Origin: Rotaria socialis | Lineage: Eukaryota > Rotifera > Eurotatoria > Philodinida > Philodinidae | Direction: 5' to 3' | DNA length: 64,000 nucleotides | Assembly (NCBI GenBank): GCA_905331475.1 | Contig: CAJNYU010000007.1 | Location: 124,001 to 188,000 of the forward strand | Part shown: piece after piece, positions 22,803 through 35,900 of the stretch | Layout: every line of letters begins with the position of its first letter | Numbering within the stretch: the first letter of the stretch is position 1 | Program-made: the position numbers and the translations under genes | Notes under the pieces: model-generated | What the model was told of the DNA's origin: nothing | Database searches by the model: none | The model's input: the letters and a program-made list of their open reading frames with translations, nothing else

Positions 22803-25800
22803 ATGGATTTACCCGAACGATTTTTTGAGGTTGATCAAGAGTTTCTACAAAAAATACCGCCTATGATAGACTATCGCCGTCAACCATTGGTGACAGTAGA
22901 AGAGGCCATCAAAAAACTTAAAATGTCCACACAAAATATTGATTACATGGTAAAAATGACGAAGTCGAAGGTGCTCCTTTCGACATATGATCTTACCGCT
23001 GATGAAGCAGCTGCCGTCTATCTTTATACGATGAAACATTTGGAAACTGATCGAGATATTTCTAGTGAACTGAGTACAGCAATTCGACTTAGATTCCGAC
23101 AATCGCTCACCCCTTGGTTTTCTTATCTTCAGCTCTTGATTGCGGCATTGAATAAATTGCCATCAATGAAAGGCACGATTTGGCGCTATGCTCGAGGTCA
23201 CGTTGCAGATAATTATCGCAAAGATTGCGTCTGGTTAGGATTTAGCTCATGTACAAGAACCAAACCATTATTTGAGCACCCTCTCAATAAATACAATGTG
23301 TATACTATATTCAAAATTGAATGCATTAATGGTAAAGTAATTCGCAATTTTTCTGATTCCCCCTGGGAAAATGAAGTTCTTCTATTGCCTGATACATATT
23401 TACGCGTGATAAAGAAAGCAAATCTAAAAAACGGACTTAAAATAGTGTATTTACAAGAAGAAGGGTCTCCACATTTACAATTAGTTCCACCTTTAAGTTT
23501 TTCATCGCCAATGGATAAAACAACTGCAACAAACCATGACTTGACTTCAAAGAAATTTCAATCCAACGATGAAATGGTATCAGTACAATCATCGAGTAAG
23601 ATTGTTGTTAGGTTGAGTGATGTTTTCCTGTCAACACACATAACTGCATAAAATGATGCAAAAGACAGTTGTTGCGAAGACATAGAAAACTATTTTATTA
23701 GAACTAATTTTAGAGTAGCATTCACAAAACAAGATCAAGTATACACATTCGACATTGTCAGTCTATTCTCATAAATTTGTGATGATGAAATCATAAATAA
23801 CTAGAAAATTAGATTAAGCATGAAATGGAAAAATTTAATTTATTATTGTGTGTGAGCAAGACTTTTGATTTCAATTTAGACCCTCCTAAATTGCCAGTTA
23901 TCAAGTTTGTCTCTCAATCTCAAACACCTCGGTTGGAAGTATCTGCTCTGGACAGAGAGAAATCTAGTCATGTTTGCAAAGACAAAACGTCTACAAGTTC
24001 AGGGGTTGAATTTGCTGAAAAAAAAGATGAATCTTCTCCTCCAGATATGCATTGGTTGGATTGCAAATTTCATGATGATAGCAATCAATTAATAATGACT
24101 CCTGAAGATCTAGAGACGAAGCTGCAAGATCCTCCTAAAAGTATCAATCATGCTCTTTTAAACCGAGTGAAGGGATCAATGTTTGGTATGGCCTTAGGTG
24201 ATGCACTTGGCGCTCATGTTAAAATTCGGTCGCATCAATATCTGCTTGAACATCTTGTACGAGATCTTCAGGAAGGAGAAACGTGGGGTCTCAAAAAGGG
24301 ACAATTAAAGTTTTTTCTATTTAAATTATATCCTCAACTCCGAAATACTTTGAAAGAAGAACTGACAACTAGGTTCATTTTGAGTCCTCTCATTTCTAAT
24401 TTGAACTGAATTTTCAAGGAGTTGTAGCATGAGTGATAGAAACAGGTGGCAGTATCAGAACAATCAACTAGCATACACCTAGATGTATTCTTTTCTCTTC
24501 GGTCAGCTATCACTGATATCGCCAAGAGAAGAATAATTATGGTATGTACGAGAACTTTTGTTTGTTTAGTTCACAGATGGTACTTCCATGGGTCTTTGTC
24601 TGGCAAATTCCCTAGTGGCTCGACGGGATTTCATTCCCTATGACCAACTTGTTCGGTATAAGTGGTGGTTCCGGCATGGTTATATGTCATTAATTGGACG
24701 CTGCTTCGATAATAGTAGTGCGATGAGTCAGTCGCTGAAGGAATTTGAGCGTCGTCAACAATTATTAGCTAGCACACATAAAATCCCTTCTGAACAATTA
24801 GATTCTCTGTCTGATCCACAACTACTCAACGAGTTTAACGTACGTTGTAGTAAAAGCGACACATCTGACAATGGAGCACTCATGCGCTTGACTCCTGTTC
24901 CTCTTTTCTTTTATCGATATCCTACTGACGCCGTCGAATTTTCTGGAATTAGCGGTGCAATTACTCATGGCGACTCGAAAGCGTATGACTCTTGCCGCTA
25001 TTATGGTGCTTTGATCGTGGCTGTTCTTCGAGGTGAAACAAAACAGCAATTACTGGATGATAACTTTTACTTAAATCATAAATTATGGTTCAATAACAAG
25101 CCACTTACTCCAGATGTGATGAAAGTTGCTCAAGGATCATACAAAAAAGCTGCTGGATATCATAATGGCATTCGAGGTAAAGGACACATTGTTGATGTTC
25201 TCGAAACTGCATTGTGGGCTTTCTATTGCGATGAAGATTCCTTTGAAAAAGGCGTTCTCAAAGCAGTCAATCTTGGAGATGATACTGATACAACGACTGC
25301 TATTTATGGCCAATTGGCTGGCGCTTATTATGGTTTTGATAATCTACCCAAAAAATGGATTTCACAGGTGTATGCACAGAATTTGATTACATGTTTAAGC
25401 AAGTGGATTGGATACGAAGGAGAGTTATGGAAGCCCAAGCTTTCTATGGTTCCTTTAAAACTCACGAATGCATTGAATTCAATATCAGCCATCAGGCCAG
25501 AGCATACACAAGTACCGACTCTGACATTTAATGAACTACCTTCTAGTCAGTCAAGAGCCAAGGAACCAGTGCATCTGTTACATATAACCCCATATGACAT
25601 TTATGGAACGCCTCTAGGATTACAATCAACTACGAATTCGAGGTCAAGAGCAGCACCAGGCCTGTATGACTATGCTGACGGAACACGATCTACGGCGGGT
25701 GGCCTTTTTAACTCTGCTGATAACTTTGGGATGCCGTCTAGCTATGGTGGTATGTTAAGATATCGCCCAAGTGAACGAATAGGGTTGCGTTATGGTGGCA

Positions 25801-25991
25801 ACATGTTACCTAGCGATAATTTTGTTGCAGGAGTAAATGATGATTATCACAGTTCATATTGGGACATGGGACTTGCAACTCACAGAACACATCCGTTTTT
25901 GAACGATTCGTCGCACAGCTGGCTTCCATCGATTTTATCTCCGTCAACGTCGTATTACTCTCCTATAACACGAAGTTTTCGCAGATTTTAA
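22803..25991 (+). CDS. ADP-ribosyltransferase + ADP-ribosylglycohydrolase (one gene)
   Basis: Proposed exons 22803-23595, 23880-24304 and 24570-25991, about 879 residues. Residues 1-230 are an arginine-type ADP-ribosyltransferase: TIWRYARG (catalytic Arg about 128), GFSSCT (about 146-151) and WENEVLLLP with the E-x-E pair at about 189/191. Exon 2 begins the DraG/ARH hydrolase fold: KGSMFGMALGDALGAHVKI, then TWGLKKGQ. Exon 3 continues FTDGTSMGLCLANSL, YKWWFRHGYMS, GAITHGDSKAYDSCRYYGA, GKGHIVDVLETALWAFY and GDDTDTTTAIYGQLAGAYYG. A Ser/Tyr/Gly-rich tail follows. It would add and remove ADP-ribose on proteins. Intron 1 is canonical (GTAAG...TTTAG). Intron 2 lacks a GT donor (TTAAAG follows the conserved GQ), and the usual TDD metal motif reads TDG. 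It may therefore be defective in the hydrolase half. It could also be two genes; the in-phase intron 1 argues for fusion. Confidence 0.75.
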
Positions 25992-26315
25992 TACTGTGTG
26001 TCGGTCACTGGAGAGATGAATTATCCATATTCACACATACGCGGAACTTCAATGGATGAAAACAAATGAATTTCATACAAATTAGATCGACTTTCATTTT
26101 TACTCATAATATTCAACTTTAATGAAGAATTTTTCATTATTTCTTTTTCTTTGTATCTGTGAACATATCCATGAAATTATATGTCAAAATCAAAAGATTA
26201 GATCACATTGCTATATTAATATTATTTGATGAAAAAAAGAATAAATAAAGTACTAAACAAGAAAGAAAAGTATTTCTAGACCAGATGCAAGTTATTATAT
26301 AAGTAATCTCGAAAA
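25992..26315. other. Short intergenic stretch
   Basis: AT-rich 3' flank shared by the ADP-ribosylation gene (plus) and the decayed gene to its right (minus). A possible polyadenylation signal AATAAA occurs near 26242. Nothing else seen. Confidence 0.5.
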
Positions 26316-26890
26316 TTATTGCTCATTATACAATCGAGAAGATTTAATGCATAGAGTTGAAAAAGTACGACATCGATAACAACCAATTGTAAAATAATCA
26401 ATACGACAATCAATATCAGGATGATTATAATCAATAGTATCTGTATCTTCAATATAATCATTTTTATACCAATAGATTTTGTCGACATAATCAGCAATTG
26501 TTGTAATATTGAACAAAAATCTTTGTCTTCATGGCATATAGATAAGTACACCTTTATAGAGCTCGGTACCATCAATAAATTCTGGTCTATTTTCAATTTG
26601 GAGATATAAACCGAGTGTTTGTATGTTTAGCATTCGTCGAAGCATTGAAATGATATATTCAAGTATCATATTCTTCCGTTGGTGATAATGAAGTCAAGAA
26701 AAATATTGTGAAATTGGGTAGATCAGCCTAGGTAAATAAAAACACATTAAATATCAACATCTTTTGAGCAAAACTTTTTCTACCTTATTGTCAATATTCA
26801 ATAACGACGCTTCAATACATTTAATATCAACAGTTAAAGTTGTCATTTGATTGAAACGACCATCAAGTAAACACAAACAGTCATCTATTA
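26316..26890 (-). pseudogene. Decayed F-box/LRR-like gene fragment
   Basis: Minus-strand coding remnant: CLCLLDGRFNQMTTLTVDIK, a normal short intron (about 26731-26784), ADLPNFTIFFLTS, then MLNIQTLGLYLQIENRPEFI, DGTELYKGVLIYMP, RFLFNITTIADYVDKIYW and a C-terminal part ending SSRLYNEQ. Two lesions break it. The frame must shift by one base near 26661-26675, and an in-frame TGA lies at 26529-26531. The first part of the gene is missing; coding similarity ends at a run of C bases at 26893. The pattern resembles a large family of F-box-like proteins with irregular repeats that I associate with bdelloid rotifers; that link is from memory and modest. Since the family is repetitive, decay of one copy is unremarkable. 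Confidence 0.55.
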
Positions 26891-27522
26891 AGGCCCCCCC
26901 CCTCAGAATCGACTTGCCACTTTTGAGCATAGGTTTGAGCTGAAACTTTCACGGATACATGGTGGCAGTGAGAAACGCTTGTAGTAAAAATTTCAGCCTT
27001 GTATACCTTACTAAACTAGACTTATGACTTGTTTTGTGGCTTCCACGAGAATTGTTATAACTTCATGACTATGAGAGCTATCGAGGTCGGGTCGGTTTTA
27101 AATTAGAGCTAGCTTCCATACGCAAGTTTTCATCACACAGAATTTTGAAATTCCCTTCTGTTCATATTTTTATAAGTATTTTACTCGGTATAACTGCCGA
27201 AGCAGGTACAAAAAACGCACTAAATCGGACTTTTCTCAGTCCAGGAATCCAATATCAAAAATCCGTCTGATAAAAAGTTAGCTATAATTGAAACCTTTAA
27301 AATAAAAAAAATATCATGGAAAGCTAAAGGCGAACGAAAGTTATAACAATTTTTCTAGTTGAGACCCACGTTTTCAGATCAACATTTAGGAATTTTTAGA
27401 AAGGTGTGTGGGAGTAAGGGAGATGAAAGAGTATTTCTTCAATAAGTCTGTCAAAACTTAACCTTTTTCCAAAAAATTATATATATTCTGAAAGAAGACA
27501 TCACGGGGAATCTTTCTATGAT
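26891..27522. other. Non-coding, possible transposon piece next to the gap
   Basis: Begins with a C-run (26893-26901) that directly truncates the F-box-like remnant, then about 600 bp without an open frame on either strand, in less AT-rich sequence. It runs into the assembly gap, so any right terminus is hidden. A transposon or recent insertion is possible, but no terminal repeat can be shown. Confidence 0.3.
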
Positions 27523-27622
27523 NNNNNNNNNNNNNNNNNNNNNNNNNNNNNNNNNNNNNNNNNNNNNNNNNNNNNNNNNNNNNNNNNNNNNNNNNNNNNN
27601 NNNNNNNNNNNNNNNNNNNNNN
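27523..27622. other. Assembly gap of 100 N
   Basis: Exactly 100 N, a conventional placeholder for a gap of unknown size. It lies inside the coding sequence of the SUEL/CUB gene. Confidence 0.99.
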
Positions 27623-28232
27623 AACAATGTCGATATGTTTGGATACTATCAACAACATAGACATGATCGTTAACACAATTTCCAAGTAGTGAACCAATAT
27701 ATAGATCAGTGAGCCATAAACGAATTGTTTTGTTACGTGGTACCTGTATTGAACGAAAACATTCGGCTGTTGTTGTCTGAAATTGTGTTGGATAACCAGG
27801 ACTTTTCAAAATACCATAATCACTTGTTATGTCCGTACCATTTTGACAAACATTGTATTCATTTGCCGGATCATCCATTGATAATGGTACACAATCAAAT
27901 TCAACATGAAGGTAATCGTTGAACTGATCGTTACATTGTGGCAGTCTTTTTCGTGTTGCAAAGACATTACAGAAAACAGCATCTGTTGTGCATGTTATTG
28001 CACTCATTGCATCAGCAACACAATCTCCGGGTGTATAAGCACATGATCCAGCTATTCGTGCAACACCATATGAAGCACTTTTAACAATAACAACGTAATT
28101 TGCTGAACAACGAAGAGTCATCGTCGATGATGAACATGAATCTTGTGGCTTCATTGGCATAACAGTTTGCCCATTAGTGCATGAAAAATGTTGTAATATG
28201 TACAAAATAAAAACTATCAATCTAGACTTCAT
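27623..28232 (-). CDS. Secreted SUEL-type lectin + CUB protein, cut by gap
   Basis: Starts at ATG 28230-28232 with a signal peptide (LIVFILYILQHFSCTNG). Residues about 28-115 form a galactose/rhamnose-binding (SUEL) lectin-like domain: TLRCSANYVVIVKSASYGVA, GDCVADAMSAITC, CNVFATRKRLPQCNDQFNDY and LHVEFDCVP. A CUB domain follows from about residue 135: GILKSPGYPTQFQTT, AECFRSIQVP, IRLWLTDLYIGS and DHVYVVDS. The frame is interrupted by the assembly gap after TYRHC, so the rest of the CUB and anything beyond is missing from the sequence rather than mutated. Such proteins act outside the cell in carbohydrate binding, adhesion or defence. An earlier downstream partner on the same strand (26.3-26.9 kb) looks unrelated. 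Confidence 0.75.
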
Positions 28233-29966
28233 TTTGCAAAATAAAATTTGCTATACTCCTCTCTATAGTCAAGTTAGAGAACTAGCATATACAAGACAAC
28301 AGTAATATAATTGATAAAAGTAAAAACAAAGTAACTGCTTTCTTCAGTTTTTTTTGCTTTAACTATATAGATAAGGGCTAGAAGAAAAAGATACTGCTAT
28401 CTATGGAAGTTTAGTTTTTGCTCCTTTTTAAACAATTAGTAAACTAAGTTTCTTTTACTTCTTTTTTTTTCTCTCTATGCTCTTATTATCTACAAGATGT
28501 TTAATCAGCGTTAAATAAAAGATAAAATACCTTCTAGAAGTCTAAATAATGCATTTAGTTATTATTGTTTTTCTTACGTTTTGAGATAGATAATATCTGA
28601 CATGAATAAAATAAAATAACTAACTAATATAACTAGATTTATAATCAATCTACTTAAATGATTAATAAATCAAATCATCATCCATTAAAAGACCTAATTA
28701 AATTTATTTCATTTTTTTATGTATGTACCAACGGCTTTTAGAGGCAAGAAAATCAGATTTAATATACACATATGAGACCATTTTTCTTCACAATGCATTG
28801 CTGTTCGACAGAATATCAGTATTTCGATTAATCATAGTTGTTGAGAGATACATTTTACTTTTCAGTATATTTATTTGATTCCATCTATAAACGGTTTGTG
28901 AAAGCATAGAAAACCATGGATTAGGTGCTTCTCGACTTCCATAGGTTTGCTAAGAATATTTTCTTATGTCATTCACAAAACGTTCGACAAAGCTTTGAAA
29001 AATATATTTCAATAGAAAAAAATCGCTTAAATAGTAATATATTATTGAGAAAATGAGATTTCATTTCACTTTTTGTTTTATTGTTGTCTGTTTATTAAAA
29101 TACAATTCATTCTAAGAAAGCGTTTACAGTAAATTATATCTGTGCCTTTGTTATGCTTGTGGAATGTATTTTATACTGATTTCAATTTTGATAGAATATG
29201 TATGTAATTTTATTAGAAATAAGCAGAACCTTCGCATAGGCAAACTTATTCTAACAAGTTCATTTATTTTCTATTGAATATCTATCTAGAGGCAAAGTTT
29301 GATTCAAAAAATGCTACTTCTCTCTGAATATCTTTTATGACTCGTCGTTTTCGTCTTGCAGAACTAAATTATTGATAGGTATCATTGTTTCCATACAGGG
29401 AAATCGCTAGCAAAATGAGTTTCTCCTGGAATAACTTATGACGAATATTCCCAGTTGCTATTTTATTAGTCAACAATGCAAAAAAATTGACTGGCAAATT
29501 CAAATGAATTTATAGAATAGTTATCTGTAGAATCGTTTCACAATCATCATATGATATCGAGTGTAGAAATAGACGAGTTTATAAAACGTCAAATCTAGAT
29601 GATTCACTTTCCACTGAATAGCAAAATCAATATTATTCAGATCTATTTTCTTTCTCCTCGTAGTTGAGTATGTTTTTTTTATTACGAACACAAAAGAAAA
29701 AACAAAGAAAACAAACAAACGTACATACATTAAAGAAAAGAAAAAGAAAAGAAAAAAATTTTTCAAGGTTGTTTTTTCCTTTTTTTAAATTAGTCTCTTT
29801 TTAAATGTGTATTAATATATACCGCACGTAATATAGACGTACATATACATATCAATGGGATGAAACAAACAAGAACCAACATACGCACATTAACAAGAAA
29901 CTACTATGCAAATGTTTTATTTTTATTTTTAATTCATATATCAATAACGATGATAGTCCTTTGTTT
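28233..29966. other. Intergenic, nothing recognised
   Basis: About 1.7 kb of AT-rich sequence between the SUEL/CUB gene start and the SF3B1 stop. The open frame 29521-29766 (minus) is a phenylalanine-rich translation of an A/G-rich run and is not believed. Confidence 0.5.
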
Positions 29967-32900
29967 TTATAAAATATAATCAAGTTCATATCGAGCATAA
30001 TCATTGCGTGACTTTTCAATGCGCTTTTTCAATAATTCAGTTTCATCTATTGTTGGACGAATACTATCATCAACAATACGTGGATAGGCAGATATCAGAG
30101 AATCTTGTGCACCAATATATAATGTATTATATACTTTCCAGTAGACGTCACGTACTCGACGAGCTGGATGAAAGAGACCCTAAAGATTAGAAAAAGAAAA
30201 ACGAGAGACAATGCATTATTTTGTTGATTCGAAAAGAAATTTTACCTGTAAACCATAGAAAAGTACTCGACCGGGTCCAAGACCAACTCGTAAACCTTCG
30301 ATAGCAGAAATAAATGCTTGAATAACATGAGGACTGGTCTCAAATATATTTGGCCAAACATGATTTAATAGATGAGTTAAAGCATCTTCACAGCCAAAAC
30401 CAAATACACCCAATGACATATGTCCAATAGCAGTCATTGCTGTTTGGCGATGAACTAAATCTCGATCCATCATTGCATCTTCAAGTAAGGGTGTTACTGC
30501 ATATATATAATCTTTTGACATTTCACCGATATATTCAAACATAAAAGCTAACGCTTTCAAAACACCATTTTGAACATTCAATTCTGGTACACGATATTCA
30601 TTCATCAAACCTATACAACAACAAAAAGATAATGATCAGAAAACAGAATTCAACGGAAAAACAAACAACTATACCTGGTAAAACAGTGAATGGTGAACAT
30701 GTTTCAGATACAATAGCAATAGCAACAGTGGTGCAAACACGCAGTTGTCGTTCTTGTACTTTGAGATTGTTTAATAATGTAGCCAAGACATCATGTGGAC
30801 CAATGGCTTTAGCTATATAACCAAATGTATTGATAGCAGCACGTCGAATCGATTTTTTATGTGCTTTAAGTAATTCAAGTAATTCGAAACAGATACGCAT
30901 CCATTCACGTGCTGGTACATGTTCGGCACCTAGTTCAGCAATGCGACCAACAAGATCAATACAGTTTTCTTGAACTTTTTCGTGTCTAATTAAATAGGAA
31001 AAGAAAATGAAATTTGAATGAAGCTATTTTTCATTTGTAACGATAATATACAAAGAATTTTAATATTGAGCTTAGCAAAATTGATCTTTTTTTCTAAACA
31101 ATGAATATTCTCTACTATGGAAAAATTGAGATTTGTTAGTACATATTATATAATAGGAATTGATAATAGATTGATAAATTGCAAGTAATAAATCCTACAG
31201 AGAAACATAGGATTAACATGAATAAAACAAACATATAGGTAGAACTTCTGCATTAGTAATATAATAGTCCAAAGAAAATTAGGTCACTATTGGATAGAAT
31301 GCATCAAAAACATATTATGAATATATGTTTTTAGAATTTTCCATTCTATTTCTAAGAATATTTTATTCATTGCTTTTCGAGTATCATTGCAGGAGTTTAT
31401 TGTCGAAAAGACTTATTTTTGTGTGATATTCTTATGAATACAAAATACAAGAAGGAAAAATATGCATTTCTAACTGTTACTTGTAACTAAAGTGAAAACT
31501 CTCTATTCAATCGATTGAAAGAGAAAAAAGAATTCTACTTCTATATTAGAAAAAGGAAATTATTTTACCTGTTTTTCAAAATCGGTGTCAATCTTGGTAA
31601 TAAATCTTTAATCGGTGGTGTCATATTAGTCATACCAATGACATTAACAATGCCTAAAAGAATAGTTCAAAGAGAATTATTTACTTTTCTATTAAACTCA
31701 AAAAAGAAAAACTCATCTTACCTTTCAATGCTCCAAGAATACTTCCTAAAACTTCTGGATATTCTTCACCAAGATACTCATACAAAACAAGTCCCAATTG
31801 CCCCATTAATTTTTCTTCTGCACATAATTTCATAACATTAGCGATCTTCTGTATAAGATCAGCTGCTTGTTGACGTACTTTGGCTGCTTTATTATTTAAA
31901 CGCCATAATATTGTTCCACATATTTGTGGTAAATATGCTTTACAACGTTTGCCCAATGAATTAACAACAGCACCAAAGCCATTTAACATAACTGTATCTT
32001 CTGTTGTCTGTTCTTGAAATGCGTACAGTATACCATCAATTAATTGTTCTTCTAAACGTGAGTCAATATCAGCTGAACCTAAATTGGTCATAATCTTTTC
32101 AATTGTTTCAATAACCATTTTACGATATTGTTCCGATTCATCTTTTAAATCATCAACAATACGATTAATAATTTCCGATGAACCAACTTTATTTGCCATT
32201 TCAACAGTTGTATCAACTAATTGTCGATAATTACGACGATCTAATGCCATACGTTGATTCCAAAAATATTTGAAAAATGATGGTAAAACTTCTTCTTTAA
32301 TATATTTAGCTTCAACACCATCTGTTGCTGTACATTGTTTAACAACTTTAAGAACAATTTTTTTCATTTCTTCATCAGGTGATTGAAATTCACGAATTAA
32401 TATAAGCATTACTTCACGTGTATAATAGCATGCATATTCAGCATCCATCAACGGAATTAAATAACCAATAGCTTTAAGAAATGCAGCAAGACCCTAAATG
32501 AAAAATTTCATCAAGGAATTTGTTCACAAATGATTCTCATAATTTTGCTACTGAATTACTATATATGATATTACTCAAATAGAGAAATCTATCGATGTGA
32601 ACTTTCTTTATTCTAGTCATTGAATTGCTACAGTTTTCTTCAATCAACAACAAATGTTTGTAACATGGCTAGAAAGTGATGTATATTCCTGTATGACAAA
32701 TAAGCTACAGATAATATATATATATAGAAATCGGAAATACTTTAAAGAAGGAGAACAATATTTGATATAACAGTTCACATTCATTCTTTCTTAGTATTCA
32801 CAGTTTTTAACATTAATCATAGATTAAAGATAATTCATTTGAAAACATCTCAAATCGATTAAACAATTTTGACTAACTTTGATAGTGTCAATCTCAGAGA

Positions 32901-35900
32901 GATTATTTCTGTTTTTCCTCAAAATGCGATACACAACTTTGAGTATCAAAGTAGAAATTTGAACTCAGTCTCTGCATAACAGACATAAGCAATACATTAG
33001 AAAAGGCTCATTAAAAACCGTAGCAAATATCTACTTAACATACGATCAAAGATTGTATATGAATAATGTTTTGTTCTAATATGGGGACTGCTTATTTGAT
33101 ATTTTTTGAAGAGATCAAATAGAAGAATGATTAAGAGATGTATCTCAAAATTGAAAGAATCTCACTATTTACCAAACTGTTTTATAACATTTTCAACCCG
33201 CAGCATTTAGGCTTATAGAACCTTTTCGGTTCAATTAAATATGAGTAAGAGTAATCGTTTTGTTTTTGCCGATCTAGATTAGATCTAATTACAACGATTA
33301 CTCATTTATTCTCAGCTATCTGCGTGTAAGTCAACTTACTTTGCCACGATGTTGTTTGATACCAGTCCATAATGGTTTCAATACAGTATCGAACGATTCA
33401 ATGCCATATGGTGCAGCTGCTTCAGCTAATGCTGCAATGCCTAAGGCTGTGATGGTTCGTACTTTTTGTTGTTCATCAGTAAGACCTAGAATTGAAATAA
33501 TACATTAACAATTCAAAACTTCGATTTTTCTTACCATGTTCAATAATATCAACTAATGATTTTAAATGTGGTAAAATAGCACAACCAAGTAAAATAGCAA
33601 TTTGCTGTACAATTTTAATACCAGTATGTCGTGCTTGCCATGACTTTTTACTTTTACAGACAGCTTTCAAAAATGGTAATAAAGCTGGTATACCAAGAGC
33701 TGATGCAACAACAGCAAAAGCACGTGCTGTTGTATTACGTACATATTCATCTAAGTTGTCAATATCAGGTCTCATTGTTGATATCATTGTTGCGAGACCA
33801 GCAGCTTTAGCTAAATTTGAAATAATTTCACGTCCTTCAACACGTGCATAATAATCTTCATCAATTAATAGTGGTTCAATAACAACACAAATTTTGTGTA
33901 CATATGGACGAACAAGATCATCAAGTTTATATAAAATTCGATCTATAACTTTAACAAGTAAATGACGTTCTTGATCTTCTAATGTTGGTGACATTAATAA
34001 TGGTAAAATTTGATTGAATAATGGACCTGCACCAAATTCTCGTGCTTTATCAGTAATCTGTCTTAATGCTGCTTTACGCATAGGTGGTGTACCATTTTTA
34101 ATTTTAAGTAACAATTTCATAATCTTTCTTTCTTTTTGTTCTTCAGGTGTTAAAGCTTCTTCATCAACTTCTTGTAATAATTTATCGAAATATTGTAAAT
34201 CATCAGGTTTTAACAATGGTAAATTTCCTGACGGTTGATATTCTTGTAATTGACTTGATTGAGCCTGTTGGCCATGTGCTGATTCTTGGATATGAAATCC
34301 AGAAAATGTTGATTGTGGTGTTGGTGTTGCTGTTAATTTGCGTGCTGGTGTTCGTATGGGTATGTAGGAAGCTGGCGGCGGTAAAACTTTATAACCCGGT
34401 GGAAACATTGCATCGAGTTCTTCGTCGGATAGCGGACGGTTACGTTCATCAATTTCACGTTCCCAACGATAAGCTTGCATTTGTTCAGGTGTCATTGGTA
34501 CTTGACTTGCTGTTGGTGTTGCCATACTAGCTGCACGCGCACCAACGGGTGTGGTCATAATTGGTGTCATGCCAGGTGTAAATCCACTTGATGTACGAGG
34601 GGTTGATGCAACACCGATTTCTTTAGCTACTGGTGTAAAACTAGCTCCATTTGTTGTTGCATTCGCAGGTGTTTCATCCCAACGTGAACGACGCTTATCA
34701 GTTGAAGGTGTAGGAGTCGATCGTATAATATAATCATCATCCATACCGCCACGATCAGTTTTTGGTGTTTCGGCCCAACCGGAATTTGTTGTTTCTATGA
34801 GAATTAAATAAGTAGAGAAATGCGTTTTGTTGAAGAAAAAATAAAACTAACCTCGTTCAGTACGTGGAGTCTAGATGAGAAGAAAAAGAAAATGTTGCAT
34901 TTATTAATTCACAAATCATGTAACGAAATCAACTTACTTCGTCCCATCGATTGCGTTTGTTTGATGGAGTAGCTGAATGATGTGGTGTTTCAGCACCGGG
35001 TGTACGTGAGGCCATAGGTGTTTCATCAAACGATTGGCCAGCTGCAGGTGTAGCATCCCACATTCGATGAGCTGGTGTTATTGCCTTCAATATTACAAAA
35101 ACAAAAAAGTCAATAAATTCAAAATATAAACATCACACAATAATTATCCTACCTCATCATAGGCAACTTTTTTTGCTTTTGGATCATTATCATCAGCTGG
35201 CGCTGCTTGGTCCCAGCGTTTTCGGCGTTTCTCACCAGATCCACTTGCACTTCCATTAGCTGATGCACCACCTTGTGCTTCAGCTGCTTTAGCCTTTTCA
35301 GCTATTTGATTTCGTGTATCAGCCTTAACGAGAAAGAAATCATATTAATTTCTAAAATATTAATTGACATTAATTTTTTACCTTGGCATTTTTTATGGCA
35401 ATTTCACCCATGATTTCTGCATAACTACGTCCTTTCGATTGTGCATCTGGTGTTTTGCCACCTGAAAAAAAAAGTATAGAAGAAAAATTAATAATCAGTA
35501 TTGTGACAAAAACAGAAACTAAATCATTTTTATAGGATATAGAAAGAAGAAAAACGACCCACCATGATTGATAAATACTAACTCGTTTTTTTGACATTGG
35601 TGTAAATATCAAGAAATACTTTATAGAATAAAAAAAAAAGAAAGGAAATGTTTCTTTATAATATATTTATCTTCTTATATGATAGTAGTATCTGTACCAT
35701 GCTCGAGCTCATTTCAAGCAGCATGATTGTCAACGTTGCGATCGAACAGCACGTTGATAATCGTTTAAAGTCTAAAATATAAGCTAAGATTCTTATTAAT
35801 TCAATAGGCTTTTACTATTGATTCACACCTTTTTCTTATGGGAAAATAGTGGATTATGCAGATGATGTTTATCCATGAAGCCAGACGCCTATAAAAAGGA

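Noticed and set aside
29521-29766. Phe-rich minus-strand frame
   Set aside because: Translation of an A/G-rich run; no support as a protein.
34014-34733. Three plus-strand frames
   Set aside because: Antisense shadows of the strongly conserved SF3B1 exon.
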